From positions 248,001 through 312,000 of the forward strand of contig NZ_MTQP01000066.1 in NCBI RefSeq assembly GCF_001984175.1: DNA of 64,000 nt, read 5' to 3'. This document shows, piece after piece, positions 1 to 8,458 of the stretch. This DNA is from Saccharothrix sp. ALI-22-I (GTDB taxonomy: Bacteria > Actinomycetota > Actinomycetes > Mycobacteriales > Pseudonocardiaceae). Under the pieces are notes generated by a model that worked only from the letters and a program-made list of their open reading frames with translations, ran no database searches and had not been told where the DNA came from. Both the position numbers and the translations under genes were made by a program. Numbering within the stretch: the first letter of the stretch is position 1; the number at the start of each line of letters is the position of its first letter.

Positions 1-2
1 GC

Positions 3-290
3 GGGGAGTCGGTGCTGCAACCGTCGGTCGCGACCAAGCTCGTGGCCAGGGTCGCCCAACTGCCGCACGAGGGCGCACCGGCGCGTGTGCCGTTGGCGGT
101 GCCGCTGTCGGAGCGTGAGCTGGACGTGGTCCGGCTGCTCGCCGAGGGCCGCAGCAACCGCGAGATCGCGGGCCGCCTGTTCCTGGCCGAGGGCACGGTG
201 AAGAACCTGGTCACGAGCGTGCTGTCCAAGCTCCAGGTCCGTGACCGCACGCAGGCGGCGCTGCGGGCCAGGGAACTCGGCCTGTGCTGA
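3..290 (+). CDS. Response regulator, NarL/LuxR family (C-terminal part)
   Basis: This is the 3' end of a two-component response regulator; the gene begins before the window. The visible reading frame covers the last turn of the receiver domain and then a complete LuxR-type helix-turn-helix, with LSERELDVVRLLAEG, the recognition-helix stretch EGTVKNLVTSVLSKL and the closing LQVRDRTQAALRARELGL. The family binds DNA as a phosphorylated dimer. No kinase partner is visible because the upstream side is cut off. The stop is at 288-290, and a gap of about 120 bp separates it from the next gene. The domain call is secure; the target genes are unknown. Confidence 0.9.
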   Translation, partial: GESVLQPSVATKLVARVAQLPHEGAPARVPLAVPLSERELDVVRLLAEGRSNREIAGRLFLAEGTVKNLVTSVLSKLQVRDRTQAALRARELGLC

Positions 291-407
291 CCGCTCGGAG
301 GTCGTGCCGGGTCATGACCCAGGACATGACCTTCGGCACCTGACCGCGCCGCCCAGGCGGCCCAGGGTCTCTGTTGCACCGCGACATCCCGCAACGGAGG
401 AGCCGTC

Positions 408-812
408 ATGGAAACGAAGACGACCATCGATCGGCAGCGACCCCGGCGTCGCGTGCTGCGCTTCACCCGGCACGCGCTGGAAATGGTCGTCGCCATGGTG
501 GCGGGCATGGTCGTGCTGGAGCCGGTGTGGTCGTTCGTGTGGCCGGACCTGGGCGACATCGTGACCGCGCAGGTGCTGGTGATGGCCACCGACATGTCGC
601 TGGGGATGGCGCTGTGGATGCGGGTGCGCCACCACGGCTGGGCCGGCATCGCCGAGATGTCCGCCGCGATGTACCTGCCGTTCCTCGTCCTGCTGCCGTT
701 CTACTGGACCGGGCTGCTGTCCGGGATGGCGCTGATGACCGCCGGTCACGTGCTGATGATCCCGGCCATGCTGGGCGCGATGCTGCGCCGTCGCCACGAG
801 TACGGGTGCTGA
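408..812 (+). CDS. Small multi-pass membrane protein of unknown function
   Basis: A 134-residue protein with a basic N-terminus (about 20 residues rich in Arg/Lys) followed by roughly four hydrophobic helices, unusually rich in methionine (for example MVVAMVAGMVV). I do not recognise a catalytic motif. The ATG at 408 is supported by a GGAGGAG ribosome binding site at 396-402. It ends two bases before the DJ-1-like gene, so the two are probably co-transcribed. Similar small actinobacterial proteins are sometimes labelled as flagellar FliP, but nothing here supports a flagellar role. Confidence 0.75.
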   Translation: METKTTIDRQRPRRRVLRFTRHALEMVVAMVAGMVVLEPVWSFVWPDLGDIVTAQVLVMATDMSLGMALWMRVRHHGWAGIAEMSAAMYLPFLVLLPFYWTGLLSGMALMTAGHVLMIPAMLGAMLRRRHEYGC

Positions 813-814
813 CC

Positions 815-2041
815 ATGCGCGCCCTCCTGCGGATCACCGGAACCGCCCTGGTGTTCCTGCTCGCCGCCCTCGCCCTGCCCGCCGCACTCGGCACCCCGAC
901 CGTCATGGCCGCGTTCGACGACCTGCACGCTCCGCGCACTGACGGCGCGGCCCCGTTACCGGCGCCGGTGGCGCACGACCCGGCCAAGCCGACGGCGGTG
1001 GTCGTGGTCGGCGAGCAGGGTGCCGTCGCGTCCGACACGCTCGCCCCCTACGAAGTCCTGGCGACGACCGGCGCGTTCAACGTCTACACGGTCGCGGCGG
1101 CGGGCCGCCCGGTCCCGCTGACCGGTGGCCTCGACCTGGTCCCCGACCTGACCTTCGCCGACCTCGACCGCCTGCTCGGCGGGGCCGCGGACGTCGTGGT
1201 CGTGCCGGCGCTCCCCGACGTCGGCGAGAGCACGACGAAGCCGGTGACCGACTGGCTCAACCGGCAGGCGGCCGGCGGGTCACTGCTGCTCGGCGTCTGC
1301 AACGGATCGGCGGTGCTCGCCTCCGCCGGTCTGCTCGACGGGCGTGCGGCGGCCACGCACTGGCTCCGCGTCGACGGCGTCGAGGACCGCTACCCGGCCG
1401 TCGACTGGGCGCGCGGGACGCGGTACGTCGACGGCGGCGACATCATCAGCACGGCCGGCATCCTGTCCGGTATCGACGGCACGCTGCGCGTCGTCGAACG
1501 GCTGGTCGGCCCCGAGGCCGCGGTCCGGGCCGCGGCGGCCATCGGCTGGCGGCACTACCGCCGCGACACGGCGGCCTCGATGGCGCAGGCGCGGTTTGGA
1601 CCGGCCGACACCGTCGTCGGCCTCAACACCGCCTTCCGCTGGGACCGCCCCACGACCGGGGTGCTGCTCACCGACGGGGTCGGGGAGATCGAACTCGCCT
1701 CCGTCTTCGACACCTACGGGCAGTCGCTGGCGGTGCGCGCACTGGCCGTAGGTGTCGAGCCGGTGCGGTCCCGGCACGGCCTGACGTTCGTGCCGAGGGC
1801 GGCTCCGGTGACCGGCGACCTCGACCGGCTGGTCGTGCCGGGCGCCGAGGCCGCGGACCGGTACGCCGTGAACTGGTGCCTGCGTCACCACTCCGGACAC
1901 TCGCTCGGGCGGGTTGTTCGACCCGGTCATCCACGACGGTGTGCGCACTCAGGACACCGACGACGGCGTCGATTTCCGAACCAGGAGTCGGCGCCGTTCG
2001 CCGTTCAGCGGCTCGTGCGCCGCCTTCTCGATCACTCGTAG
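815..2041 (+). CDS. DJ-1/PfpI (GlxA-type) domain protein with a possibly decayed C-terminus
   Basis: Starts with a hydrophobic segment (residues 1-25, signal peptide or anchor), then a class I glutamine-amidotransferase-like fold typical of DJ-1/PfpI proteins and the N-terminal half of GlxA/AraC regulators. The nucleophile elbow is GVCNGS with Cys162, followed by LASAGLLDGR and the THW motif usual for GlxA-like proteins. There is no AraC helix-turn-helix. After about residue 360 the sequence loses family character and becomes Arg/His-rich; in the next frame, around 1911-1960, a more plausible stretch (FDPVIHDGVRTQD) is readable. The end therefore looks frameshifted or eroded. The gene may be functional for the first 350 residues or may be a pseudogene. 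Confidence 0.6.
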   Translation: MRALLRITGTALVFLLAALALPAALGTPTVMAAFDDLHAPRTDGAAPLPAPVAHDPAKPTAVVVVGEQGAVASDTLAPYEVLATTGAFNVYTVAAAGRPVPLTGGLDLVPDLTFADLDRLLGGAADVVVVPALPDVGESTTKPVTDWLNRQAAGGSLLLGVCNGSAVLASAGLLDGRAAATHWLRVDGVEDRYPAVDWARGTRYVDGGDIISTAGILSGIDGTLRVVERLVGPEAAVRAAAAIGWRHYRRDTAASMAQARFGPADTVVGLNTAFRWDRPTTGVLLTDGVGEIELASVFDTYGQSLAVRALAVGVEPVRSRHGLTFVPRAAPVTGDLDRLVVPGAEAADRYAVNWCLRHHSGHSLGRVVRPGHPRRCAHSGHRRRRRFPNQESAPFAVQRLVRRLLDHS

Positions 2042-2163
2042 CTGATCAGATCGGTCCGCGGGTAGAACAGCGCCGGGTCCACGGCGGCTTCCAGCGCGGC
2101 CACCGCCTCCTCCGCGCCGCATTCACCCGAACACTCAAGGTGCCGAGGGAAAGCGAACGCCGT
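2032..2163 (-). pseudogene. Possible 3' remnant of a gene, convergent with the DJ-1-like gene
   Basis: Reading leftwards there is an open stretch of 43 codons with G/C-rich third positions ending at a TGA (2034-2032). The peptide has an acidic, helical-looking centre (EEAVAALEAAVDPALFYP) and ends in TDLISYE. No start codon with a ribosome binding site is present upstream, where a stop occurs at 2166-2164. It looks like the surviving tail of a larger gene, but the family is not recognised and chance coding character cannot be excluded. Confidence 0.25.
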
Positions 2164-2325
2164 TCACCGGGCAGAGATCAGCGGCGGACGCTAGCACGCC
2201 TGGTGAGGGGCTCGTCCAGCACGAAATCGCGTCGATCCGGCGAACCGGCCGCGTCACGAGGGGCCCCGATCGGGTGATGTGTCCGGGGTCGCACCAGGCG
2301 TTATCTGCGCGGTCTTGTTTGCTAT

Positions 2326-2344
2326 TTAGGTTAGCTTTACCTTG
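2326..2344 (+). promoter_or_regulatory. Iron box (DmdR/IdeR-type operator) over the promoter of the iron operon
   Basis: The 19-mer TTAGGTTAGCTTTACCTTG matches about 14 of 19 positions of the actinobacterial iron-box consensus (TTAGGTTAGGCTAACCTAA). It lies between a plausible -35 (TTGTTT, 2315-2320) and -10 (TACCTT, 2338-2343) with a 17-bp spacer, so an Fe(II)-loaded repressor bound here would block transcription. The first gene starts 46 bp downstream at 2390, behind an AGGAGG at 2377-2382. The rest of the 2042-2389 gap shows only a possible gene remnant. Confidence 0.75.
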
Positions 2345-2389
2345 TCTCCGCCTGAGCCGCCTGGGGGGTGAGTTCTAGGAGGACCCGCA

Positions 2390-3406
2390 GTGAGCCGTCG
2401 CGCACGCGCTGTCGCGTTGATCATGGCTTTGCTGACCATTCCGGTCGTCGCGTGCGGCAGCACCGGCGGCAGTGACGCGCTGGTGATCTATTCCGGCCGC
2501 AACGAAGGACTCGTGGGCGGCGTGCTCGAACAGCTGGAGCAGGCCACCGGCGTGGACGTCGAAGTCCGCTACGGCAGCAGCGGCGAGATGGCGGCGCAGC
2601 TGCTGGAGGAGGGCGACGGCACCCAGGCCGACGTGTTCTTCTCGCAGGACGCGGGCGCGTTGGGCGCGGTCGCCGAACAGGGCAGGCTCGCCGAGCTGCC
2701 CTCCGACGTGCTCGACCTGGTGCCCGCCGAGTACCGGGCGGACGACGGCCGCTGGGTCGCGACCTCGGCCCGTGCCCGCGTGGTCGCCTACGACCCGCGC
2801 GTGGTCACCGAGGCCGAGCTGCCGCAGAGCCTGGACGACGTGGTCGATCCGAAGTGGAAGGGCCGGATCGGGTACGCGCCCACCAACGGGTCGTGGCAGG
2901 CGTTCGTCACGTCGGTGCGGGTGCTCAAGGGCGAGGAGTTCGCCAAGGACTGGCTGCGCCGGTTCGCCGCGAACGAGCCGAAGCGGTACGACAACAACAT
3001 CGCGATCCTCAACGCGGTCAACGACGGCCAGCTGCCCGCCGGGCTGATCAACCACTACTACTGGTACGCCAAGGTCGCCGAGAACGGCGCCGACGCGGTC
3101 AAGGTGAAGCTGCACCACGTCTCCGGCGGTGACCCGCTCGGCCTGGTGAACGTGGCGGGCGCGGGCGTGATCGCGGGCTCCGACCGCAACGACGCCGCGG
3201 TGAAGGCGGTCCGGTTCCTGCTGTCCGAGCAGGCGCAGCGCTACTTCGCCGACGAGACCGCCGAGTACCCGGCCAACCCGGCGGTGAAGTCGAGCAAGCA
3301 CCAGCTGCCGGCGTTGGCCGAGCTGAACGGGCCGGACATCGACCTGTCCAAGCTGTCCTCGCTCCAGCAGACGCTGGCCCTGTTGCAGGAAGCGGGGCTG
3401 TCCTGA
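2390..3406 (+). CDS. Ferric-iron ABC transporter, substrate-binding lipoprotein (FbpA/FutA-like)
   Basis: A 338-residue extracellular solute-binding protein (family 1). The GTG start has an AGGAGG at 2377-2382. Residues 1-22 form a lipoprotein signal ending in the lipobox PVVAC with Cys22, so the mature protein should be anchored to the outer face of the membrane. The core begins LVIYSGRNEGL, as in iron-binding FbpA-type proteins (YSGR), and carries the Tyr223-Tyr224 pair (NHYYWY) that co-ordinates Fe(III) in this family. It heads an iron-box-controlled operon with its permease and ATPase. Substrate Fe(III), free or weakly chelated, is a strong family-based inference. Confidence 0.9.
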   Translation: MSRRARAVALIMALLTIPVVACGSTGGSDALVIYSGRNEGLVGGVLEQLEQATGVDVEVRYGSSGEMAAQLLEEGDGTQADVFFSQDAGALGAVAEQGRLAELPSDVLDLVPAEYRADDGRWVATSARARVVAYDPRVVTEAELPQSLDDVVDPKWKGRIGYAPTNGSWQAFVTSVRVLKGEEFAKDWLRRFAANEPKRYDNNIAILNAVNDGQLPAGLINHYYWYAKVAENGADAVKVKLHHVSGGDPLGLVNVAGAGVIAGSDRNDAAVKAVRFLLSEQAQRYFADETAEYPANPAVKSSKHQLPALAELNGPDIDLSKLSSLQQTLALLQEAGLS

Positions 3407-3414
3407 GCGGTCCC

Positions 3415-4911
3415 TTGCGGGCCGCACCGACGAACACCGCACTCGCCCTGGTCGTCGCCGGGGTCGCCCTGACTCCCCTCGCCTACCTCGCGGTCCGCTC
3501 CTTCGACCGCGGTGTGGGTGAGGTCGGGCGGGTGCTGTGGCGTGCCCGCACCCTGGACCTGGCCGTGCGCAGCCTGGCGTTGGCGGGCGCGGTGACGGTG
3601 GCCTGCGTGGTGATCGGCGTGCTCGGCGCGTGGCTGGTCGTGCGCAGCGACCTGGTCGGACGGCGGGTGGCCGGCGTGCTGCTGGTGCTGCCGCTGGCCG
3701 TGCCGTCCTATGTGGCCGGGTTCACCTGGGTGGCGATGCTGCCCGAGCTGACCGGGTTCGCGGGCGCGTTCCTGGTGCTCACGCTGGTGTCGTTCCCGTA
3801 CGTGCTGCTGCCCGTCGCCGCCGCCCTGCGCACGGCCGACCCGGCGGTGGAGGAGGTCGCGCGGTCTCTGGGGCGGACGAGCGCCCAGACGTTCTTCTCC
3901 GTGACGCTGCGCCAGATCCGGCCCGCGGCGACGGCCGGTGGGCTGTTGGTGGCGCTGTACGCGTTGAGCGATTTCGGCGCGGTATCGTTGATGCGCTACG
4001 AGGCGTTCACGCTCGGCATCTACACCAGCTACCGGGCCACGTTCGACCGCACGCCCGCCGCGATCCTGGGCTGCGTCCTGGTGGTGCTGGCGATCGCGTT
4101 GACGGTCGGTGAACGCCGGGCACGCGGTGCCGCCGCCGCGACGCGCGGTCCACGCCGGGCGGTCACCGTGCCGTTGGGTCGGGCCCGCGTTCCGGCGCTG
4201 CTGGGCACCGCCGCGCTGGTCGTGTTGTCGCTGGGCGTGCCGGTGTTCAGCCTCGGGTGGTGGCTGGCCGCGGGCCGGTCCACTGTGGGCGACGACCTGC
4301 TGACCACGACGTTGAACACGGTGTCGGTGTCGGCTCTGGGCGCGGCGCTCACCATCGTGCTGGCGTTGCCGGTCGGGGTGCTCACGGCCCGTCACCGTGG
4401 CGCGTTGGTGCGCGGCGTGGAGTTGGCCGGGTTCGCCGGTCACGCGTTGCCGGGCATCACGATCGGGCTGGCGCTGGTGTTCTTCGGCATCCGGTTCGCG
4501 CCCGGTCTCTACCAGACCACGCCGATGCTGGCGTTCGCCTACGCGGTGCTGTTCCTGCCGCTCGCGGTCGGCGCGGTGCGCACGGCCGTCGCGCACGCGC
4601 CACCGGTGCTCGAAGACGTGTCGCGGTCGTTGGGCAAGAGCCGGACGGTGACGCGGTTGCGGGTGACGGTGCCGCTGGCCGCGCCCGGCATCCTCGCCGG
4701 TGCCGCGCTGGTCTTCCTGACCTGCGCCAAGGAGTTGCCCGCGACCCTGCTGCTGCGGCCGACCGGTGTGGACACTCTCGCGACCGAACTGTGGATGAAG
4801 ACCGAGATCGCGGCGTACGCCGCCGCGGCCCCGTACGCGGCTGTGCTGCTCGTGGTGGCGGCGATACCCGCCGTCGTGCTGGACCGGTTCCTGCGTGGAG
4901 GTGAACGATGA
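3415..4911 (+). CDS. Ferric-iron ABC transporter, fused double permease (FbpB-like)
   Basis: A 498-residue inner-membrane protein of about 12 helices made of two homologous permease halves. Each half has the cytoplasmic EAA loop that contacts the ATPase: EEVARSLGRTSAQTF (about residue 145) and EDVSRSLGKSRTVTR (about residue 397). This tandem arrangement is typical of FbpB/FutB-type iron importers. The probable TTG start is 8 bp after the binding-protein stop, and the 3' end overlaps the ATPase start by 4 bp, so translation is coupled. It forms the membrane channel for the FbpA-like protein upstream. Confidence 0.9.
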   Translation: MRAAPTNTALALVVAGVALTPLAYLAVRSFDRGVGEVGRVLWRARTLDLAVRSLALAGAVTVACVVIGVLGAWLVVRSDLVGRRVAGVLLVLPLAVPSYVAGFTWVAMLPELTGFAGAFLVLTLVSFPYVLLPVAAALRTADPAVEEVARSLGRTSAQTFFSVTLRQIRPAATAGGLLVALYALSDFGAVSLMRYEAFTLGIYTSYRATFDRTPAAILGCVLVVLAIALTVGERRARGAAAATRGPRRAVTVPLGRARVPALLGTAALVVLSLGVPVFSLGWWLAAGRSTVGDDLLTTTLNTVSVSALGAALTIVLALPVGVLTARHRGALVRGVELAGFAGHALPGITIGLALVFFGIRFAPGLYQTTPMLAFAYAVLFLPLAVGAVRTAVAHAPPVLEDVSRSLGKSRTVTRLRVTVPLAAPGILAGAALVFLTCAKELPATLLLRPTGVDTLATELWMKTEIAAYAAAAPYAAVLLVVAAIPAVVLDRFLRGGER

Positions 4912-5930
4912 GCGATTTGCGAGTCAGCGGACTCGTCGCGGGCTACGGGCCCGCCCCCGTGCTGCGCGGCCTGGACCTCGCCGTGCCCGAAGGCGGCCTG
5001 CTCGCCGTGCTCGGGCCGTCCGGGTGCGGCAAGACCACGTTGCTGCGGGTGCTCGCGGGCTTCCACCCGGTGCGGTCCGGCGAGGTCCGGCTCGGTGAGC
5101 GGGTGCTGGCCGACCGGTCCACGCACGTGCCGCCGGAACGGCGCGGTATCGGCATCGTGCCCCAGGAGGGCGCGTTGTTCCCGCACCTGACCGTGGCGGG
5201 CAACGTCGGCTTCGGCCTGACCCGGGCCCAGCGGCGGGACGGCCGGGTGGATGAGCTGTTGGAGCTCGTCGGGTTGTCCGGGTACGGCAAGCGGATGCCC
5301 GCGCAGCTGTCCGGTGGGCAGCAGCAGCGGGTCGCGCTCGCGCGGGCGTTGGCGCCGAGGCCGGGCGTGGTGCTCATGGACGAGCCGTTCTCGTCCCTGG
5401 ACGCCGGCCTGCGCGATGAGCTGCGGGCCGACGTCCGGACGGCGTTGCACGCGTTCGGGGCCACCGCGCTGTTGGTGACGCACGACCAGGAGGAGGCGCT
5501 GGGCGTCGCCGATCTGGTCGCGGTGATGCGTGACGGTCTGGTGGCGCAACTCGGTGCGCCGCAGCAGATCTACACGTCACCGGCCGATCTCGGGGTGGCG
5601 CTGTTCGTGGGCGAGGCGGTGACGTTCGACGGTTCGGCACGTGACGGCGTGGCGGAGACGCCATTGGGACGGCTGCCGGTCCGCGACACGGCGATCGGCA
5701 ACGGCACGGTGTTGGTGCGGCCCGAACAGCTGCACCTCGGCACCGGCGGCGTCGCGGCCACCGTGGACGACGTGCTGTTCCACGGCCACGACGCGACCCT
5801 GCTGCTGCGCCTGCCCGACGGCACGCAGGTGCGGTCCCGCGTCCAGGGACCTCCGCCCGTGCGACGGGGTGACGCCACGGCGGTGCGCGTGTCCGGGTCG
5901 GCGCTGTTCTTCAACGGTCGCCCGTCATGA
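4908..5930 (+). CDS. Ferric-iron ABC transporter, ATP-binding protein (FbpC-like)
   Basis: A 340-residue ABC ATPase. Walker A GPSGCGKTT (residues 36-44), signature LSGGQQQR (134-141), Walker B VVLMDEP (154-160) and the switch histidine in LLVTHDQEEAL are all present. A C-terminal extension of about 100 residues (TOBE-like, containing VLVRPEQLHLG) is usual for FbpC/PotA-type proteins. The start overlaps the permease stop (ATGA), and the stop overlaps the start of the AMP-ligase fusion in the same way. It powers iron import by the two upstream products. Confidence 0.92.
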   Translation: MSDLRVSGLVAGYGPAPVLRGLDLAVPEGGLLAVLGPSGCGKTTLLRVLAGFHPVRSGEVRLGERVLADRSTHVPPERRGIGIVPQEGALFPHLTVAGNVGFGLTRAQRRDGRVDELLELVGLSGYGKRMPAQLSGGQQQRVALARALAPRPGVVLMDEPFSSLDAGLRDELRADVRTALHAFGATALLVTHDQEEALGVADLVAVMRDGLVAQLGAPQQIYTSPADLGVALFVGEAVTFDGSARDGVAETPLGRLPVRDTAIGNGTVLVRPEQLHLGTGGVAATVDDVLFHGHDATLLLRLPDGTQVRSRVQGPPPVRRGDATAVRVSGSALFFNGRPS

Positions 5931-8344
5931 CCGCCACCGCCGACCTCGGGTTCGCGGCCGGGCTCGCCGCGCACGGTGACCGCGTCGCCCTGGTGACGCC
6001 GGACGGCACGGCGATCAGCTACCGGGAACTGGACGACCGGGTGTCCACCGCCGTGGACCGGCTCGGGCCGGTGCGCCGGCTGGTGCTGCTCGCCGTGCGC
6101 AACGACGTCGACTCGCTCGTCACCTACCTGGCCGCGTTGCGCGGCGGACACCCGGTGCTGCTCACCGCGCCCGCGCAGGTGGCCGCGCTGTCGTCCGCCT
6201 ACGACCCGGACGTCGTGGTCGACGGCCGGTGGACCGAGCACCGGACGGGCACCGCGCACGAGCTGCACCCGGACCTCGCGTTGCTGCTGTCCACCTCGGG
6301 CTCGACCGGGTCGCCGAAGCTGGTGCGGTTGTCGGCGGACAACCTGGCGGCCAACGCCGAGGCCATCGCCGAGTACCTGGACATCCGCCCCACGGACCGC
6401 GCGATCACGTCGTTGCCGATGCACTACTGCTACGGGCTGTCCGTGGTGAACAGCAACCTTCTGCGCGGCGCGGGGCTCGTGCTCACGGACCGGTCGGTGG
6501 TCGATCCGGCGTTCTGGACCACCGTGCGGGAGCACCGGGTGACCAGCCTGCACGGTGTGCCGCACACGTTCGACCTGCTCGACACCGTCGGCTTCGAGCG
6601 GATGGACCTGCCGAGCCTGCGGTACGTGACGCAGGCCGGCGGGCGGCTCGCACCCGAGTCGGTCCGCCGGTTCGCGCGGCTCGGCGAGGAACGCGGGTGG
6701 CGGCTGTTCGTCATGTACGGGCAGACCGAGGCGACGGCCCGGATGGCGTACCTGCCACCGGAACTGGCGCGCACCCACCCGTCCGCGATCGGCGTGCCCA
6801 TCCCCGGTGGCGATTTCGACATCGCCGACGACGGTGAGCTGGTGTATCGCGGGCCCAACGTGATGCTCGGTTACGCGCACCGCGCCGCCGACCTCGCGCT
6901 CGGCCGCACGACGGGTGAGCTGCGGACCGGTGACCTGGCGCGGCGCACGCCCGAGGGCCTGTACGAGGTGATCGGCCGGAAGAACCGGTTCCTCAAGCTG
7001 TACGGGCTGCGGATCGATCTGGACCGGGTCGAGCGGGTGCTGGCCGAGGACGGGTTCGCGGCGGTGTGCGCGGGGACCGACGACGTGCTGGTGGTCGCGG
7101 TGCGGGGTGCGGTTCGGCGCGTGGATCAGCTCGTACGCGCCCGGTTCGGCCTGCCCAGAGCCGGCGTGCGGGTCGTACGGGTCCGTGAGTTCCCCCGGCT
7201 GCCGAACGGGAAGGTCGACTACGCGGCGGTGGCCGGGATCGCGCCGGATTCGACGGCCGGTGGCGGCTCGGTCAGGCAGGTGTTCGCTTCGGCGCTCGGG
7301 GTTTCGGACGTGCCGGACGACGCGACGTTCGTGGACCTCGGCGGTGACTCGTTGAGCTACGTCCAGACGTCGGTGGCGTTGGAACGGGTGCTCGGCCCGT
7401 TGCCGGAGAACTGGCCCACCACGCCTGTGGCGGAGCTGGAGAGGCGGCGTGCGCCGGTGTCGCGGACGCCGTCGGTCGAGACGAACATCGTGCTGCGGGC
7501 ACTCGCGATCGTGCTGGTGGTCGGGTCGCACATCGAGTTCTTCGACATCACCGGCGGGGCGCACCTGCTGCTGGTGATCGCCGGGTGGAACTTCGCGCGG
7601 TTCGTGCTGCCCGCGCCCGCCCGGATGGTGCGCAGTGCGGCGCTGATCGCGGCGCCGGCCGTGCTGTGGCTCGCGTACCGGGTGGCGGTCACGGACGACG
7701 TGACGGTGGTGAACGTGCTGCTGGTGAACAACTTCGTCGGCACGGGCGCGATCGGCTACTGGTTCGTGGAAGTGGTGGTGCACGCGCTGGTGGCGTTCGC
7801 GATCCTGTTCGCGGTGCCGGCCGTGCGGCGGGTCGAACGCGCGCACGGGTTCGTCACCGCGCTGGTGTTCCTGGGTGCGGCTCTGCTGCTGCGCGTCGGT
7901 TTCGACGCGTCCAGTTCCTTCGCCGAACGCAACATGACCACGTTGGGCGCGCTGTGGTTCTTCGTGCTCGGCTGGCTGGTGCAGCGGGCGGAGACGCGGT
8001 GGCAGAAGGTGGTCGTGCTGGTTCTCGCGCTCGCACTGGTCCCCGGCACGTTCGACGACCGGGCACGGGAAGCGGTCGTGGTGGTGGGGCTGGTGCTGCT
8101 CGTCGTGGTGGCGCGGGTGTGGCTGCCCAAGGCGGCGGTGACGGCGGTGACGCTCGTGGCCAGCGCGTCGCTCTACATCTACCTGACGCACTACGCGGTG
8201 TTCCCGGCACTGCTCGGCCACCTGCCGCGCTCACTCGTCGTCGTGTCGAGCCTCGCGGCGGGCATCATCACGTGGCACGTAGTCCGCCGCTACCAACGAA
8301 CCGTGGCCCGCTGGTACCGACGGACGTCCGCATACCGCTCGTGA
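5927..8344 (+). CDS. AMP-ligase / acyl- or peptidyl-carrier / membrane acyltransferase fusion
   Basis: An 805-residue three-part protein. Residues about 1-440 are an ANL-family adenylation domain: phosphate loop LLSTSGSTGSPK near residue 120, MYGQTEATARM, GELRTGDLA and the C-terminal NRFLKLYGLRIDLDRVE and LPNGKVDY motifs. Residues about 445-510 are a carrier domain with FVDLGGDSL, the phosphopantetheine serine being Ser475. Residues about 520-800 are a hydrophobic, roughly ten-helix region that starts RALAIVLVVGSH, as in acyltransferase-3 (OafA-like) proteins. The simplest reading is activation of a carboxylic acid, loading on the carrier and transfer to an acceptor at the membrane. Translational coupling to the iron transporter and the shared iron box tie it to iron limitation. 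Substrate and product are unknown. Confidence 0.85.
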   Translation: MTATADLGFAAGLAAHGDRVALVTPDGTAISYRELDDRVSTAVDRLGPVRRLVLLAVRNDVDSLVTYLAALRGGHPVLLTAPAQVAALSSAYDPDVVVDGRWTEHRTGTAHELHPDLALLLSTSGSTGSPKLVRLSADNLAANAEAIAEYLDIRPTDRAITSLPMHYCYGLSVVNSNLLRGAGLVLTDRSVVDPAFWTTVREHRVTSLHGVPHTFDLLDTVGFERMDLPSLRYVTQAGGRLAPESVRRFARLGEERGWRLFVMYGQTEATARMAYLPPELARTHPSAIGVPIPGGDFDIADDGELVYRGPNVMLGYAHRAADLALGRTTGELRTGDLARRTPEGLYEVIGRKNRFLKLYGLRIDLDRVERVLAEDGFAAVCAGTDDVLVVAVRGAVRRVDQLVRARFGLPRAGVRVVRVREFPRLPNGKVDYAAVAGIAPDSTAGGGSVRQVFASALGVSDVPDDATFVDLGGDSLSYVQTSVALERVLGPLPENWPTTPVAELERRRAPVSRTPSVETNIVLRALAIVLVVGSHIEFFDITGGAHLLLVIAGWNFARFVLPAPARMVRSAALIAAPAVLWLAYRVAVTDDVTVVNVLLVNNFVGTGAIGYWFVEVVVHALVAFAILFAVPAVRRVERAHGFVTALVFLGAALLLRVGFDASSSFAERNMTTLGALWFFVLGWLVQRAETRWQKVVVLVLALALVPGTFDDRAREAVVVVGLVLLVVVARVWLPKAAVTAVTLVASASLYIYLTHYAVFPALLGHLPRSLVVVSSLAAGIITWHVVRRYQRTVARWYRRTSAYRS

Positions 8345-8458
8345 GGTGTCACGGCCGGGGCTGCCGTCTTGTCTCAAGGGGTGCAGATTCCTCGGTCACC
8401 CGACTTCAGATCGCCGGAACGGGAAGGATCACTCCGGTCCGCCAACGATCGGAGTCCC

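Noticed and set aside
3241-4596. Long minus-strand open frame opposite the iron permease
   Set aside because: Low-complexity His/Arg/Gln-rich shadow with no ribosome binding site or family match; the permease on the plus strand is unmistakable.
5570-8221. Very long open frame on the minus strand opposite the iron operon enzyme
   Set aside because: It is rich in Arg, His, Gln and Pro, without domains; typical shadow of a G+C-rich gene. The plus-strand gene has clear motifs over the same bases.
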